64,000 bases of DNA from Verrucomicrobiaceae bacterium (GTDB lineage Bacteria > Verrucomicrobiota > Verrucomicrobiia > Verrucomicrobiales > Verrucomicrobiaceae), in the NCBI GenBank assembly GCA_947458455.1, contig CANGYJ010000002.1, forward strand, positions 372,001 to 436,000, given 5' to 3'. The position numbers and the translations under genes were made by a program. The notes under the pieces were generated by a model. The model saw only the letters and a list, made by a program, of their open reading frames with translations, was not told where the DNA came from and did not search any database. This document shows positions 1 through 8,312 of this stretch, one piece after another (position 1 is the first letter of the stretch; each line of letters begins with the position of its first letter).

Positions 1-1
1 G

Positions 2-874
2 CTGGCGGATGGCAGCATCGTGGAGGCGGGTGGTCGTTGTCACAAAAACAAGACGGGTTTTGACCTCGTGGGCCTCATGGTGGGCAGCGAGGGGTTGCTC
101 GGCGTCGTCACGCAGGCCACGCTGCGCATCATCCCGCATCCGCCGATGCGGGCGATGCTCTCGGCGGGCTTCAATTCGTTCGCGGAAGCCGCGAACGCCG
201 TGCAGCGCATCCTCGGCAGCGGCTTTTTGCCCTCGGCGCTGGAGATCGCGGATAAGTTCACGCTTCGTGCGGCTCGCGAGTATCTCGGCGAATCCGTCAC
301 GCCGAAGGGTGATGCCCATTTGCTTGTCGAGATCGATGGCCAGAGCGAATCGGTCAAAGGTGAGCTGCAATTGCTGGCGAAGCTCGTGCGTGAACTCGGC
401 TGCATCTGCCTCGAAGAAGCGATGGGCGAGGAAGCGTGCGAGGCGTTTTGGAAGCTGCGCCGTGAGTTCAGCTATAGCCTGCGCAACACAGGCCTCATCA
501 AGCTGAACGAGGACATCGTTGTGCCACGTGGCAAGCTGGTGGAACTGGTCGAGTTCGCCGAGCAGCTGCAGACCGAGTTTGGCTTTCCCGTGGCTTGCTT
601 TGGCCACGCGGGCGATGGCAACATCCACGTCAACATCATGGTGCCCACGATGGACGATCCGCCCATCCGCGAGCGTGCCGAGGCCGCTCTTGACCGGCTT
701 TTCCATCAGATCATCGCCTGGAAAGGTGCCATCACGGGCGAGCACGGCATCGGCATCGCGAAAGCCCGCTGGTATCCGCATGCGGTGCCTGAGGCGGCTA
801 GGGCGATGCACACCGCGTTGAAGAAGGCGCTCGATCCGAACGGGATTTTGAATCCCGGGAAGTTCATTTCTTGA
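2..874 (+). CDS. glcD: FAD-linked oxidase, GlcD type (5'-truncated)
   Basis: This is the C-terminal part of a flavoprotein 2-hydroxyacid dehydrogenase; the reading frame runs in from the left edge, so the real start is outside the window. What remains is the end of the FAD-binding PCMH domain (MVGSEGLLGVVTQATLRI) and the whole C-terminal cap domain. Family signatures are HAGDGNIHVNI, GEHGIGIAK and the terminal LDPNGILNPGKF. Enzymes of this type oxidise glycolate or D-lactate to the keto acid and pass electrons to quinones or a partner Fe-S protein. The missing N-terminus and lack of visible glcE/glcF neighbours prevent choosing between glycolate and D-lactate. Its last 11 bases overlap the convergent gene on the other strand. 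Confidence 0.88.
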   Translation: MADGSIVEAGGRCHKNKTGFDLVGLMVGSEGLLGVVTQATLRIIPHPPMRAMLSAGFNSFAEAANAVQRILGSGFLPSALEIADKFTLRAAREYLGESVTPKGDAHLLVEIDGQSESVKGELQLLAKLVRELGCICLEEAMGEEACEAFWKLRREFSYSLRNTGLIKLNEDIVVPRGKLVELVEFAEQLQTEFGFPVACFGHAGDGNIHVNIMVPTMDDPPIRERAEAALDRLFHQIIAWKGAITGEHGIGIAKARWYPHAVPEAARAMHTALKKALDPNGILNPGKFIS

Positions 875-1208
875 GCTTCGAGAGCACATCCTCTGCCTGC
901 GGGGCATTCTCATCCAGCGGGGCGATCTTTTCGGCAATGCGGAAGATGACGAGGATCAGCTCCACCGTCACGCGGGCCACGATGGCATAGGCCAGCAGAG
1001 CCAATGGGGCCGTGATGAAGCCCAGGAAGCTATCCATCCAGCGCCAGGTGTAGATCACCGCACCCACGAGGCTCAGCGCATAGACCACCCGGATGAGCTT
1101 TGGCGTCACGAGGCGCTTAAAGCTCAGATCGAGCACGAGATCGAGGATGGCCCGGATAAAGGACCATAGGCGGGTCACGGGGGAGCTGGAGGAGGGGTCA
1201 GTGCTCAT
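864..1208 (-). CDS. DUF4282-like small membrane protein
   Basis: A 114-residue protein. The frame stays open far upstream, but that extension is a low-complexity Gly/Ala/Phe shadow of the Lys/Ala/Pro tail encoded on the other strand, so the ATG at 1208 was chosen. A short basic segment is followed by two hydrophobic helices (about residues 40-57 and 62-80), a third amphipathic stretch and an acidic/basic tail ending KLKK. Length and two-helix architecture fit the DUF4282 family, whose function is unknown. It converges on and overlaps the glcD-like gene by 11 bases and is divergent from the DksA-like gene, with 187 bp between them. Confidence 0.6.
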   Translation of the reverse strand: MSTDPSSSSPVTRLWSFIRAILDLVLDLSFKRLVTPKLIRVVYALSLVGAVIYTWRWMDSFLGFITAPLALLAYAIVARVTVELILVIFRIAEKIAPLDENAPQAEDVLSKLKK

Positions 1209-1395
1209 GGCGGGGAGCTTACGGCAGGCTGGAAACGCGGCAACCGGCCAAAATTCGGGCTTCCAAAGCATCGTGACGCTTCGGAATATCCGTTTGCGCT
1301 TTCTGGCAAGCGAGACAGAATCCGCGCCTCTTTTTCCGGCCCGCCGATGCGGGCTGCTTGAAAACATCCTTCGGAACTCAACACCCTGCCCGTCC

Positions 1396-2469
1396 ATGCC
1401 TGCGAAAAAGTCCAAAGCAGCGGCCAAGAAGCCTGCTGCGAAGCCCGCCAAGAAAGCGCCTTCTAAACCGGCAGGGAAGCCGAAAGGGAAACCTGTCCCT
1501 GTTAAGAAACCCGCTTCCAAAAAGCCTGCCCCCAAACCTGTGAAGAAAGCTCCTGCGAAACCCGCACCCAAAAAAGCCGCCCCGGCCAAGAAGCCAGCGG
1601 CCAAGCCGGCCCCCAAAAAGGCCGCTCCTGCGAAAAAAGCAGCGCCAGCGAAAACCGCCGCCCCAGCTAAGAAGCCAGCGGCTCCAGCCAAAAAAATCCC
1701 GGCACCAGCCCCGGCCAAGCCCGCCCCCAAAGAGCCGGTGAAGCCAGTCGTGAAAGCTCCTGAAAAGAAGGCTGCACCAGCTCCTGCACCCGTTTCTCCG
1801 GCGAAGCCTACTGCTCCAGCAAAGTCTGCCAAGCCCTCCTCTAAGTCTCCCGTGACGATTCCGAAGGGCAAGGTCAGCACCGGCCCAAAGACCGGCACGC
1901 CGCGCCGCGTGGCCGAGGAAGAAGGCGCCACCATCGAGATCGCCAAAGGTCCGGTGAAGATGACCCCTTTCCTCAAAAAGCAGAAGCAGCGCCTCATCGA
2001 GCTACGTGATGCCTACATGAACTCCATCGAAGGCGTGGCCAGTGAGACCATGGGCGGCGGCGGTGATTCCTCCGCCTTCGGCATGCATCAGGCCGATGCT
2101 GGCAGCGATGCCTACGACCGCGATTTCGCTCTCAGCCTTCTCGGCAAGGAGCAGGACGCCCTTTACGAGATCAACGAGGCGCTCAAGCGCATCGATAACG
2201 GCACCTACGGCATCTGCGAAGGCACCGGCGAAAAAATCATGGAGGAGCGCCTCGAAGCCATGCCCTTCGCTCGTTACGGCATTAAATGGCAGGAGAAAAT
2301 CGAACGCGAAGGCCGCCGAAGCTCCTGGAATCGCCCCGTCCACAGTCTCTTCGGCCTCGATGACGGTGCCGATGACGACAAAGACGACGACAAAGACGAA
2401 GAAGAAACCACCACCAGCAGCTCGAATTCGAACAACTCAGGAGAGTCGCTTGACTTTAGTAAAGAGTAA
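1396..2469 (+). CDS. DksA/TraR-like protein with histone-H1-like tail and degenerate zinc finger
   Basis: A 357-residue protein from the ATG at 1396, where the Lys-rich reading begins. Roughly the first 170 residues are Lys/Ala/Pro repeats like histone H1 tails. The C-terminal half has a coiled-coil-like segment from MTPFLKKQKQRL, a linker and a DksA-type finger region (NGTYGICEGTGEKI ... RYGIKWQEK). Canonical DksA fingers have four cysteines; here only the first remains, the other three positions reading T, G and W. The end is acidic and Ser/Asn-rich. DksA proteins bind RNA polymerase through the secondary channel; the basic tail suggests additional DNA or RNA binding, which is inference. 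The ribosomal genes rpmG and rpsR follow directly. Some zinc-less relatives are known, so the loss need not mean loss of function. Confidence 0.75.
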   Translation: MPAKKSKAAAKKPAAKPAKKAPSKPAGKPKGKPVPVKKPASKKPAPKPVKKAPAKPAPKKAAPAKKPAAKPAPKKAAPAKKAAPAKTAAPAKKPAAPAKKIPAPAPAKPAPKEPVKPVVKAPEKKAAPAPAPVSPAKPTAPAKSAKPSSKSPVTIPKGKVSTGPKTGTPRRVAEEEGATIEIAKGPVKMTPFLKKQKQRLIELRDAYMNSIEGVASETMGGGGDSSAFGMHQADAGSDAYDRDFALSLLGKEQDALYEINEALKRIDNGTYGICEGTGEKIMEERLEAMPFARYGIKWQEKIEREGRRSSWNRPVHSLFGLDDGADDDKDDDKDEEETTTSSSNSNNSGESLDFSKE

Positions 2470-2493
2470 CCTAGCCTCCGCGCCCCAAAATTT

Positions 2494-2667
2494 ATGCCGC
2501 GAGACATCATCATCCTTGAATGCACCGAAGCGAAAGCCGCAGGAATGCCGACTTCACGCTACGTGACCACGCGCAACAAGAAAAGCGTCCGCACGCCGAA
2601 CCGCCTCGAGAAAGTGAAGTTTAATCACTTCATGAAGAAGCGCACCTTGCACCGCGAAATCCGCTAA
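2494..2667 (+). CDS. rpmG: 50S ribosomal protein L33
   Basis: A 57-residue basic protein, short enough to be missed by gene finders. The central pattern SRYVTTRNKK followed by RLEKVKFN and the ending LHREIR are typical of L33. It has a single cysteine (residue 10) and so resembles the form without the four-cysteine zinc ribbon. It lies 24 bases after the DksA-like gene and 13 bases before rpsR, so the three are probably co-transcribed. The start is preceded by CCCCAAAATTT with no Shine-Dalgarno sequence. Confidence 0.9.
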   Translation: MPRDIIILECTEAKAAGMPTSRYVTTRNKKSVRTPNRLEKVKFNHFMKKRTLHREIR

Positions 2668-2680
2668 TCCGTCCCTTACC

Positions 2681-2920
2681 ATGCAACCGAAGACCAAAGA
2701 ACGTCTCTCCAACCTGCGCCGTCACAACCGCAAGATGCCCCGCCGCCGCGTGGACATCCCCGTGGAGAAGGTCGTCTATACCAACCCTGAGATCCTGGCC
2801 CGTTTCACCACGGAATCCGGCAAGCTCATTCCCCGCCGCGTCACCGGCCTCCCCGCCTGGCTTCATCGCAAGGTCGTCCGTGAGGTCAAGCGTGCGCGCT
2901 CCATCAACCTCCTGCCCTGA
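2681..2920 (+). CDS. rpsR: 30S ribosomal protein S18
   Basis: A 79-residue protein with the S18 core: YTNPEILARFTTESGK, then IPRRVTGLPAW and a C-terminal EVKRARSINLLP, matching the conserved IPRR-TG and RAR-LLP blocks of the family. S18 sits on the platform of the small subunit next to S6. It follows rpmG by 13 bases and is itself followed by a strong hairpin-plus-T-run terminator, marking the end of this small operon. The pairing of L33 with S18 is common in bacteria. The leader (GTCCCTTACC) has no Shine-Dalgarno motif. Confidence 0.95.
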   Translation: MQPKTKERLSNLRRHNRKMPRRRVDIPVEKVVYTNPEILARFTTESGKLIPRRVTGLPAWLHRKVVREVKRARSINLLP

Positions 2921-2948
2921 TCCGGTTCGGCGTTGATTTCCCATCTTG

Positions 2949-2982
2949 ATCCCACTGTTGCTCCGGCGGCAGTGGGATTTTT
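2949..2982 (+). terminator. Rho-independent terminator after rpsR
   Basis: A perfect 9-bp stem (ATCCCACTG / CAGTGGGAT) with a 12-base loop is followed directly by a run of five T residues. It lies 28 bases after the rpsR stop and 20 bases before the folE2 start, so it separates the ribosomal protein operon from the folE2-sua5 operon. Confidence 0.9.
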
Positions 2983-3002
2983 GTCTCCCAGCTTTTCCTT
3001 CC

Positions 3003-3791
3003 ATGTCCGCCCTTACTGACACCCAGAGCGAACGCGACGACCGCCAGCTTCCCATCGACCGCGTGGGCGTTCGTAGCCTGCGCTTCCCCCTGCGCATCCG
3101 CGATCGTGATAGCGCCGTGCAGCACACCGTGGCCACGGTCTCCCTCGCCGTCGATCTGCCGCATCAATACAAAGGCACGCACATGAGCCGCTTCGTCGAG
3201 GTGCTGCATGCCCACGGCACCGAGCTCACCGTCAGCACCGTCGCTGCCATGCCGCGTGAGTTGATCAAGAAACTCCATGCGGATAAAGCGCACATCGAGC
3301 TGCGCTTCCCCTACTTCCGCGCCAAAAAAGCGCCCGTCAGCGGAGCCGAGGGCCTGCTCGATTACGGCGTCATCTTCGAAGTGAATGCCGACAAAGAGCA
3401 GACGGACTTCGTTTTGACCGTCGAAGTGCCCGTGACCACGCTCTGCCCCTGCTCAAAGGCCATCAGCGCCCGCGGAGCACACAATCAGCGCGGCATCGTC
3501 ACCCTCGCCATCCGCTTTAATGAGCCAGTTTGGATCGAAGACCTTATCGAACTCGTCGAAACTTCCGCCAGCGCCCAGCTTTACAGCCTGCTGAAGCGTC
3601 CTGATGAAAAATTCGTCACGGAAGCCGCTTACGACAATCCGGTCTTCGTCGAGGATCTCGTGCGCAACGTCGCCCAGAAGGTCAAAAGCCATCCGAGGAT
3701 CACTTGGTTCCGCGTCGAGGCCGAAAACTTCGAGTCCATCCACAATCACAACGCCTGGGCCATGATCGAAAGCCCGGCACGACCCTCATGA
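3003..3791 (+). CDS. folE2: GTP cyclohydrolase FolE2
   Basis: A 262-residue type IB GTP cyclohydrolase, which converts GTP to 7,8-dihydroneopterin triphosphate for folate (and queuosine) synthesis. The family blocks are visible: KGTHMSRF near residue 62, TTLCPCSK with the conserved metal-binding cysteine near residue 147, and GAHNQRG just after. The start at 3003 was chosen because it begins the conserved protein; the frame is open further upstream only through the terminator. The last base pairs overlap sua5 in an ATGA arrangement, implying translational coupling. FolE2 is often used under zinc limitation in organisms that also have FolE; whether this one does cannot be seen here. Confidence 0.93.
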   Translation: MSALTDTQSERDDRQLPIDRVGVRSLRFPLRIRDRDSAVQHTVATVSLAVDLPHQYKGTHMSRFVEVLHAHGTELTVSTVAAMPRELIKKLHADKAHIELRFPYFRAKKAPVSGAEGLLDYGVIFEVNADKEQTDFVLTVEVPVTTLCPCSKAISARGAHNQRGIVTLAIRFNEPVWIEDLIELVETSASAQLYSLLKRPDEKFVTEAAYDNPVFVEDLVRNVAQKVKSHPRITWFRVEAENFESIHNHNAWAMIESPARPS

Positions 3792-4867
3792 GCGACATCC
3801 AAACGACCATCCTCCCTACCGACGAGCCACCGCTTCTGCACCATGCCGTCGAGGAGGCGGTGCGTTTGCTGCGCAGTGGAGAGGTTGTCGCGCTGCCCAC
3901 GGAGACTGTTTACGGCCTTGCCGCCAATGCGCTCGACGCCGCCGCCGTCGCGAAGATCTTCGAGGCCAAAGAACGGCCCACCTTTGATCCGCTCATCGTG
4001 CATCTGCCGCATAAAAACCAGCTCGATACCGTCGCCGAGGTGCCGGCGGAGATTGCGCAAGTCGTGAAGCAACTCTCCGAGCGCTTCTGGCCCGGCCCGC
4101 TGACGATTTTGCTGCCGAAAAAACCCATCGTGCCCGATCTCGTCACCGCTGGGCTGCCCAACGTGGCCGTCCGCGTGAGCAGCAATCCCGTTTTTCGCCG
4201 CATCATCGCCGCGCTGGACAAACCGCTCGCCGCGCCGAGTGCGAACCGCTTCGGCTCCATCAGCCCCACCAGCGCCGCCGCCGTGCAGGCGGAACTCGAT
4301 GGGCGCATCCCGCTCATCGTCGATGGCGGCGCCAGTCTCCACGGCCTCGAATCCACCATCATCCGCATCGAGGCCGGCAGTCCAAAGCCCCTCATCACTA
4401 TCGTGCGGCCCGGCCCGCTCACACCGGAGGATTTGAAACCCTATGGCAAAGTGCAGCTCGCCCCGCGCACCTTGCTTGATGAGGCCTCGGATGCTCCCGG
4501 CCAGTTGGCGAAGCATTACGCCCCGCGCACCCCGCTGCGCCTGCTCACCCGTCCCTCCGATTTTCAGCCGGAGGAAGGTAAAACCTATGCTCTGCTCAGC
4601 CTCAGCGGGGAGGAGCGTGATGGCTATGCAGGCCTGCATGATTGGGAAGAGGTCATGATGCTCAGCCCCGGCAGCGGAAAGCTCCCGGAGGCCGCCGTGC
4701 GCTTCTTCCACTGCCTGCGCCGCCTCGATGAACTCGGCGTCGATGAAATCATCGCCGAGCCGATGTTTGAGCACGGCATGGGCATTGCCATGATGGACAA
4801 GCTGCGCCGCGCCTCCATCAACAAGCCCAAGCCTGTTCACGGTCATCATCCACAGCAGCGCCGCTGA
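3788..4867 (+). CDS. sua5: L-threonylcarbamoyladenylate synthase, two-domain Sua5 type
   Basis: A 359-residue protein that makes threonylcarbamoyl-AMP from threonine, bicarbonate and ATP for the t6A modification of ANN-decoding tRNAs. The N-terminal YrdC domain (about residues 15-210) carries ALPTETVYGLAANA, FEAKERPTFDPLIVH and the SANRFGSISPTSA block. The linker PGQLAKHYAPRTPL and a C-terminal Rossmann-like Sua5 domain follow, which distinguishes it from single-domain TsaC. It starts inside the folE2 stop codon (ATGA). The convergent methyltransferase gene begins immediately after its stop. Confidence 0.92.
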   Translation: MSDIQTTILPTDEPPLLHHAVEEAVRLLRSGEVVALPTETVYGLAANALDAAAVAKIFEAKERPTFDPLIVHLPHKNQLDTVAEVPAEIAQVVKQLSERFWPGPLTILLPKKPIVPDLVTAGLPNVAVRVSSNPVFRRIIAALDKPLAAPSANRFGSISPTSAAAVQAELDGRIPLIVDGGASLHGLESTIIRIEAGSPKPLITIVRPGPLTPEDLKPYGKVQLAPRTLLDEASDAPGQLAKHYAPRTPLRLLTRPSDFQPEEGKTYALLSLSGEERDGYAGLHDWEEVMMLSPGSGKLPEAAVRFFHCLRRLDELGVDEIIAEPMFEHGMGIAMMDKLRRASINKPKPVHGHHPQQRR

Positions 4868-5722
4868 TCACTTCTGCCACTGGGCAAAAGCGCCGCAGGC
4901 CGCTGGTGGCACGCCTTCGGCACCACGCAGCAAAAGCTCACCGCTGGCAAAAGTGCCGCCGAAGATGCTCAGCTCATGCTTCATGAGATTTTGCAGCGTC
5001 GTGGGCGAGAGATTGCCCTGACGACAAACCACCACAAGGCCTAGCGGCGAGTCACTGAGCAAGCCGCTCGCCGTGGCGATCAGCGGTGCGAGATCGCGCT
5101 CCGGCTCGAAGCCATGCTTCGCTTCCCGCGAGCTGTGCGGATCCACGATGACGAGGTCATGGCGGGCATTTTGAGCCTTTTCACGCTGCGCAAATTTCAC
5201 CGGATCATCCAGCACCCAGCGGATGTCACGACTGGCGAGCGTCGTGGCATTCAGCGTGGCATTCTCACGAGCACGCGAGAGCGATTCCTGATGCGCCTCC
5301 ACATGCGCCACGCTCGCTCCGCCTTGAGCGGCGGCTAGTGTGTGACCGCCCACGCCGCCAAACAGATGCAGCACCCGTGCTGGCCGACGCATCTTCGCCG
5401 AAAACGCCGCGCACATCGCCGTGACGCGATCCCACGATTCATGCAACTCGGGGCCAAGAGCACGCGGGCTGCCGCCAGGGCCGCCGATGAGAAACACGAG
5501 CTGCCCGAAGCGCACCTTCTGCGGCTGCTTCAGATCGCGTTTGAGGTCCAGCGCCTTCTTCCACTCGCCACCGGGCAGCTTGCGCCGCCACCAGATTTGC
5601 TGGCCCGGTCTCGCAAAGACCGCGCGACCCCATTTTTCGAGCACACGACCTCCGCCGCTGTCCAGCAGCTCGTAATTGTCGTTCGGGGCATCGGTTGGTT
5701 GCGTTTCGTCCATCACGGTCAT
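4868..5722 (-). CDS. Class I SAM-dependent methyltransferase, RlmI/RlmK-like
   Basis: A 284-residue protein with an N-terminal beta-rich segment and a Rossmann-type methyltransferase domain. Motif I is LHLFGGVGGHTLAAA, followed by the acidic VEAHQESLSRARENA (ribose-binding loop), and motif IV is DLVIVDPHSS, where DPH stands in place of the usual DPP. This layout resembles the 23S rRNA cytosine-C5 methyltransferases RlmI/RlmK, but the PUA domain is not evident and the substrate is not established. ATG 5722 was chosen; ATG 5713 is an alternative. It is divergent from the protease gene with 37 bp between the two starts and tail-to-tail with sua5. Confidence 0.78.
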   Translation of the reverse strand: MTVMDETQPTDAPNDNYELLDSGGGRVLEKWGRAVFARPGQQIWWRRKLPGGEWKKALDLKRDLKQPQKVRFGQLVFLIGGPGGSPRALGPELHESWDRVTAMCAAFSAKMRRPARVLHLFGGVGGHTLAAAQGGASVAHVEAHQESLSRARENATLNATTLASRDIRWVLDDPVKFAQREKAQNARHDLVIVDPHSSREAKHGFEPERDLAPLIATASGLLSDSPLGLVVVCRQGNLSPTTLQNLMKHELSIFGGTFASGELLLRGAEGVPPAACGAFAQWQK

Positions 5723-5759
5723 CACTGCATCGCTGCCCTTCCGGCTCAAGAACCTTTCC

Positions 5760-6647
5760 ATGAAACCCCATCTGCTCCTGCCCCTCCTTTCGCTCCTGAC
5801 CTCCTGCGTCATGCCCGGAGCCTATCTGCCCTCGCGAAGTGGTGCGGACCTCGTGCTGCCGCTGCATTTCCGGGCGGATGCGCCGCATGTGAATGCCAGC
5901 ATCAACCGTCACCGGCCCGTTTCCATGTTGCTCGATACCGGAGCCTCCGTCAGCGTCATCGAGTCCAATCTCGCTGCGATGAATGAGATCGCTCAAACGG
6001 GCCATGGGACGAGCATCAAAGGCATTCACGGCAGCGCGGCGGCACAGCAGGGCATCATGCGCAGCTTCGATCTTGGCCCCTGGCACACGGAGAATGTGAG
6101 TTGCTACATCCGGGCCAGCACCAGCCAGCGGCCAGGCGGACTCGGCAGCGCCATTTTGGGCATCGATCACCTCCTGCGGTCCTGCAGCTTCGTCACCTAC
6201 GATTACCGCGCCCACCGCGTGGAGCTGGGTTTTGGCCGCTCCTTCATTCCCGATGGCCGCCGCCTCACGCGGACGCCTTTTCGCCTCGTGAACGGCCTGC
6301 CGATGATCCGCGTGAGTGCCGGAGGCATCTCCTGGGATGCGGTGGTCGATACCGGCTCGTCGTGGGGCATTGTCATTGATCAAAGCACCGCCGCACGGCT
6401 CGGTCAGGCACAGGGAGGACTCGGCATGGGACGCGGTTTGATGCTGAAGGGCGTGGGCGGCAGCGTGCGGGCGGATCAGGCCGGTGCCCGCATCATTCGC
6501 GGACCTGCCGTCTCGCTCTGCGGGCAAACGTATGACAGCCCGCAGCTCTACGTCATGCCAGGGCCAAAGCGCATCGGCTCCCGCTTCTGGCATGGCAGCC
6601 GCATGACGCTCGACTTCCGCACCAGTACGCTCTGGCTGGAGCGGTGA
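5760..6647 (+). CDS. Exported bilobed retropepsin-like aspartic protease, probable lipoprotein
   Basis: A 295-residue protein with a hydrophobic N-terminus ending in a lipobox-like LLTSC (Cys16), suggesting a lipid-anchored envelope protein. There are two aspartic protease motifs: LLDTGASVSVIES with Asp59 and VVDTGSSWGIVI with Asp197. Each is followed by a typical retropepsin-like beta-strand pattern, so one chain seems to hold both halves of an active site that in single-lobe members forms by dimerisation. The substrate is unknown. A relative with only one lobe is encoded at 44582-44950. A long cruciform-forming repeat follows the stop codon. Confidence 0.75.
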   Translation: MKPHLLLPLLSLLTSCVMPGAYLPSRSGADLVLPLHFRADAPHVNASINRHRPVSMLLDTGASVSVIESNLAAMNEIAQTGHGTSIKGIHGSAAAQQGIMRSFDLGPWHTENVSCYIRASTSQRPGGLGSAILGIDHLLRSCSFVTYDYRAHRVELGFGRSFIPDGRRLTRTPFRLVNGLPMIRVSAGGISWDAVVDTGSSWGIVIDQSTAARLGQAQGGLGMGRGLMLKGVGGSVRADQAGARIIRGPAVSLCGQTYDSPQLYVMPGPKRIGSRFWHGSRMTLDFRTSTLWLER

Positions 6648-6649
6648 GG

Positions 6650-6709
6650 CTGACAGCAAACGGGGACAGCAAAACCGAGACAACATTGTCTGTCCCCAGG
6701 TGCTGTCAG
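6650..6709. repeat. Cruciform-forming inverted repeat between convergent genes
   Basis: Nested arms CTGACAGC (6650-6657) / GCTGTCAG (6702-6709) and GGGGACAG (6662-6669) / CTGTCCCC (6690-6697) are perfect, with symmetrical 4-base internal loops. The apex contains a further palindrome, GACAACATTGTC. It lies between the convergent protease and sulfatase genes and may end transcription in both directions, although no T-run follows. Confidence 0.8.
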
Positions 6710-6748
6710 AGGCCTTGGAATCGATGTAGAGAAGAGCCGGGCAGCGGC

Positions 6749-8266
6749 TTACTGCCGCGTCGGTTTCGCGACGATCTTGTCCATCTTCGCGATCATCGTT
6801 TTCAGTCGCTCGGGCTGCTCGGCGCTGAGGTCTTTGAGCTCGGCGGGATCATCCGGCAGATGGTAAAGGCGGTGCAGCGGGGCCTGGCTTTCATCGCGGG
6901 TCTTCATCGTGACCACGGCCTGGGATTTGCCCTTCGATTTCATCCGCACGAGCTTCCACTCGCCCATGCGCAGGCCGAGGTTGTTGCCGTTGTTGTCTTG
7001 CTGAAGTAGCGAATCGCGGCCTTTGGCACCTTTTTCGCCTAGAAGAGCCGGGAGGATGTTTTGGCTGTCGAGGCAGGCGTTTTCAGCGAGAGGAGTCTCG
7101 GTCAAAGCGGCAAAGCTGGCGGCAAGATCGACGGTGCAGACGACTTCATCGGAGATGCCGGGCTGAATGCGAGAAGGCCAGGTGGCGATGAACGGCGTGC
7201 GCGTGCCGCCTTCATAAACGCTGTATTTGCCGCCGCTAAAGGGGCCGGCAGGCGTATGGGAGCCGAGTTGGGTCACCGCGCCATCCACATAGCCGTCGTC
7301 GAGCACCGGACCGTTGTCGGAGCAAAGCACGATGAGAGTGTTGTCGGCCAGTTTGAGGCGTTCGAGCGTCTTCACGATCTCACCGACGCTCCAGTCGAAC
7401 TCGACGATGGCGTCACCACGGTAGCCGAGCGTGGTTTTGCCCTGAAAACGCTCGTGCGGCATGCGCGGTACATGGATGTCGTGGCTGGCGAAGTAGAGGA
7501 AAAAGGGCTCTTTCGCATGGGCTTCAATCCAGCGGTTCGTTTCGTTGATCCAAGCATCGCCGAGGTCCTCATCGCGGAAGCGTGCTGCCTTTCCGCCAGT
7601 GTAGAAACCGATGCGGCCGATGCCGTTGTGGATGCTTTGGTTGTGCCCATGCGTCCAGTTCATGCGCAGCGTGTCGCGATGCGTGATGCCGGTGGGATGG
7701 TTTTCATCCGGGGCCTTGTCACCCACCCACAGCGGGTCCTTGGGGTCGAGATTTCGCACGCGATGATCATCCACATAGACCTGCGGCACGCGGTCGTTCG
7801 TGGTGGGCAGCAGCAGGCAGTGATCAAAACCGATCTCCAACGGGCCGGGCTTCAAATCGCCGTTCCAGTCTGGTTTTGGATCGCCGAGGCCGAGATGCCA
7901 TTTGCCAATCACTGCCGTGGCATAGCCTGCTTTCTTCAAAATGGAGGCGATGGTCTCCGTGCCTGATTTGATCAAGGCGGGACCATTCGGTGGAGCCACG
8001 CCAGTGCCTTTTTGACGAAACGCGAACGTGCCGGTGAGCAGGGAAAACCGTGTCGGCGTGCAGGTGGAAGCCGAACAGTAGCCACTGGTGAAGCGCAGAC
8101 CTTTCGCGGCCAGTTGGTCGATGTTCGGCGTCTGCACGGACTTCGCCCCGTAGCATCCCAGATCGCCGTAACCGAGGTCATCGGCCATGATGACGATGAT
8201 GTTGGGCTTTGCCGCGAAGAGCGAAGGGCAAAGCGCGAAGAGTAGAACGGCAAGGAATCGAGTCAT
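6749..8266 (-). CDS. Secreted sulfatase (CTPTR type)
   Basis: A 505-residue family S1 sulfatase with a signal peptide (about residues 1-18, ending LFA). The metal-binding start of the fold is NIIVIMADDLGYGD. The formylglycine signature is C69-T-P-T-R followed by LLTG, matching CxPxR, so Cys69 should be converted to formylglycine. Further family blocks are VIGKWHLG, SDNGPV and GGTRTPFIA. The enzyme probably removes sulfate esters from an external polysaccharide or glycan; the exact substrate cannot be read from sequence. It is divergent from a second sulfatase with only 46 bp between starts. No sulfatase-maturing enzyme is present in the window. Confidence 0.9.
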   Translation of the reverse strand: MTRFLAVLLFALCPSLFAAKPNIIVIMADDLGYGDLGCYGAKSVQTPNIDQLAAKGLRFTSGYCSASTCTPTRFSLLTGTFAFRQKGTGVAPPNGPALIKSGTETIASILKKAGYATAVIGKWHLGLGDPKPDWNGDLKPGPLEIGFDHCLLLPTTNDRVPQVYVDDHRVRNLDPKDPLWVGDKAPDENHPTGITHRDTLRMNWTHGHNQSIHNGIGRIGFYTGGKAARFRDEDLGDAWINETNRWIEAHAKEPFFLYFASHDIHVPRMPHERFQGKTTLGYRGDAIVEFDWSVGEIVKTLERLKLADNTLIVLCSDNGPVLDDGYVDGAVTQLGSHTPAGPFSGGKYSVYEGGTRTPFIATWPSRIQPGISDEVVCTVDLAASFAALTETPLAENACLDSQNILPALLGEKGAKGRDSLLQQDNNGNNLGLRMGEWKLVRMKSKGKSQAVVTMKTRDESQAPLHRLYHLPDDPAELKDLSAEQPERLKTMIAKMDKIVAKPTRQ

Positions 8267-8312
8267 GGCTTGCAAACGAGCCGTGGATCGGCGGCATTGC
8301 GAGGAAGTTTTG

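Noticed and set aside
1209-1997. N-terminal extension of the minus-strand membrane protein
   Set aside because: The extra residues are the antisense reading of the Lys/Ala/Pro tail of the DksA-like protein.
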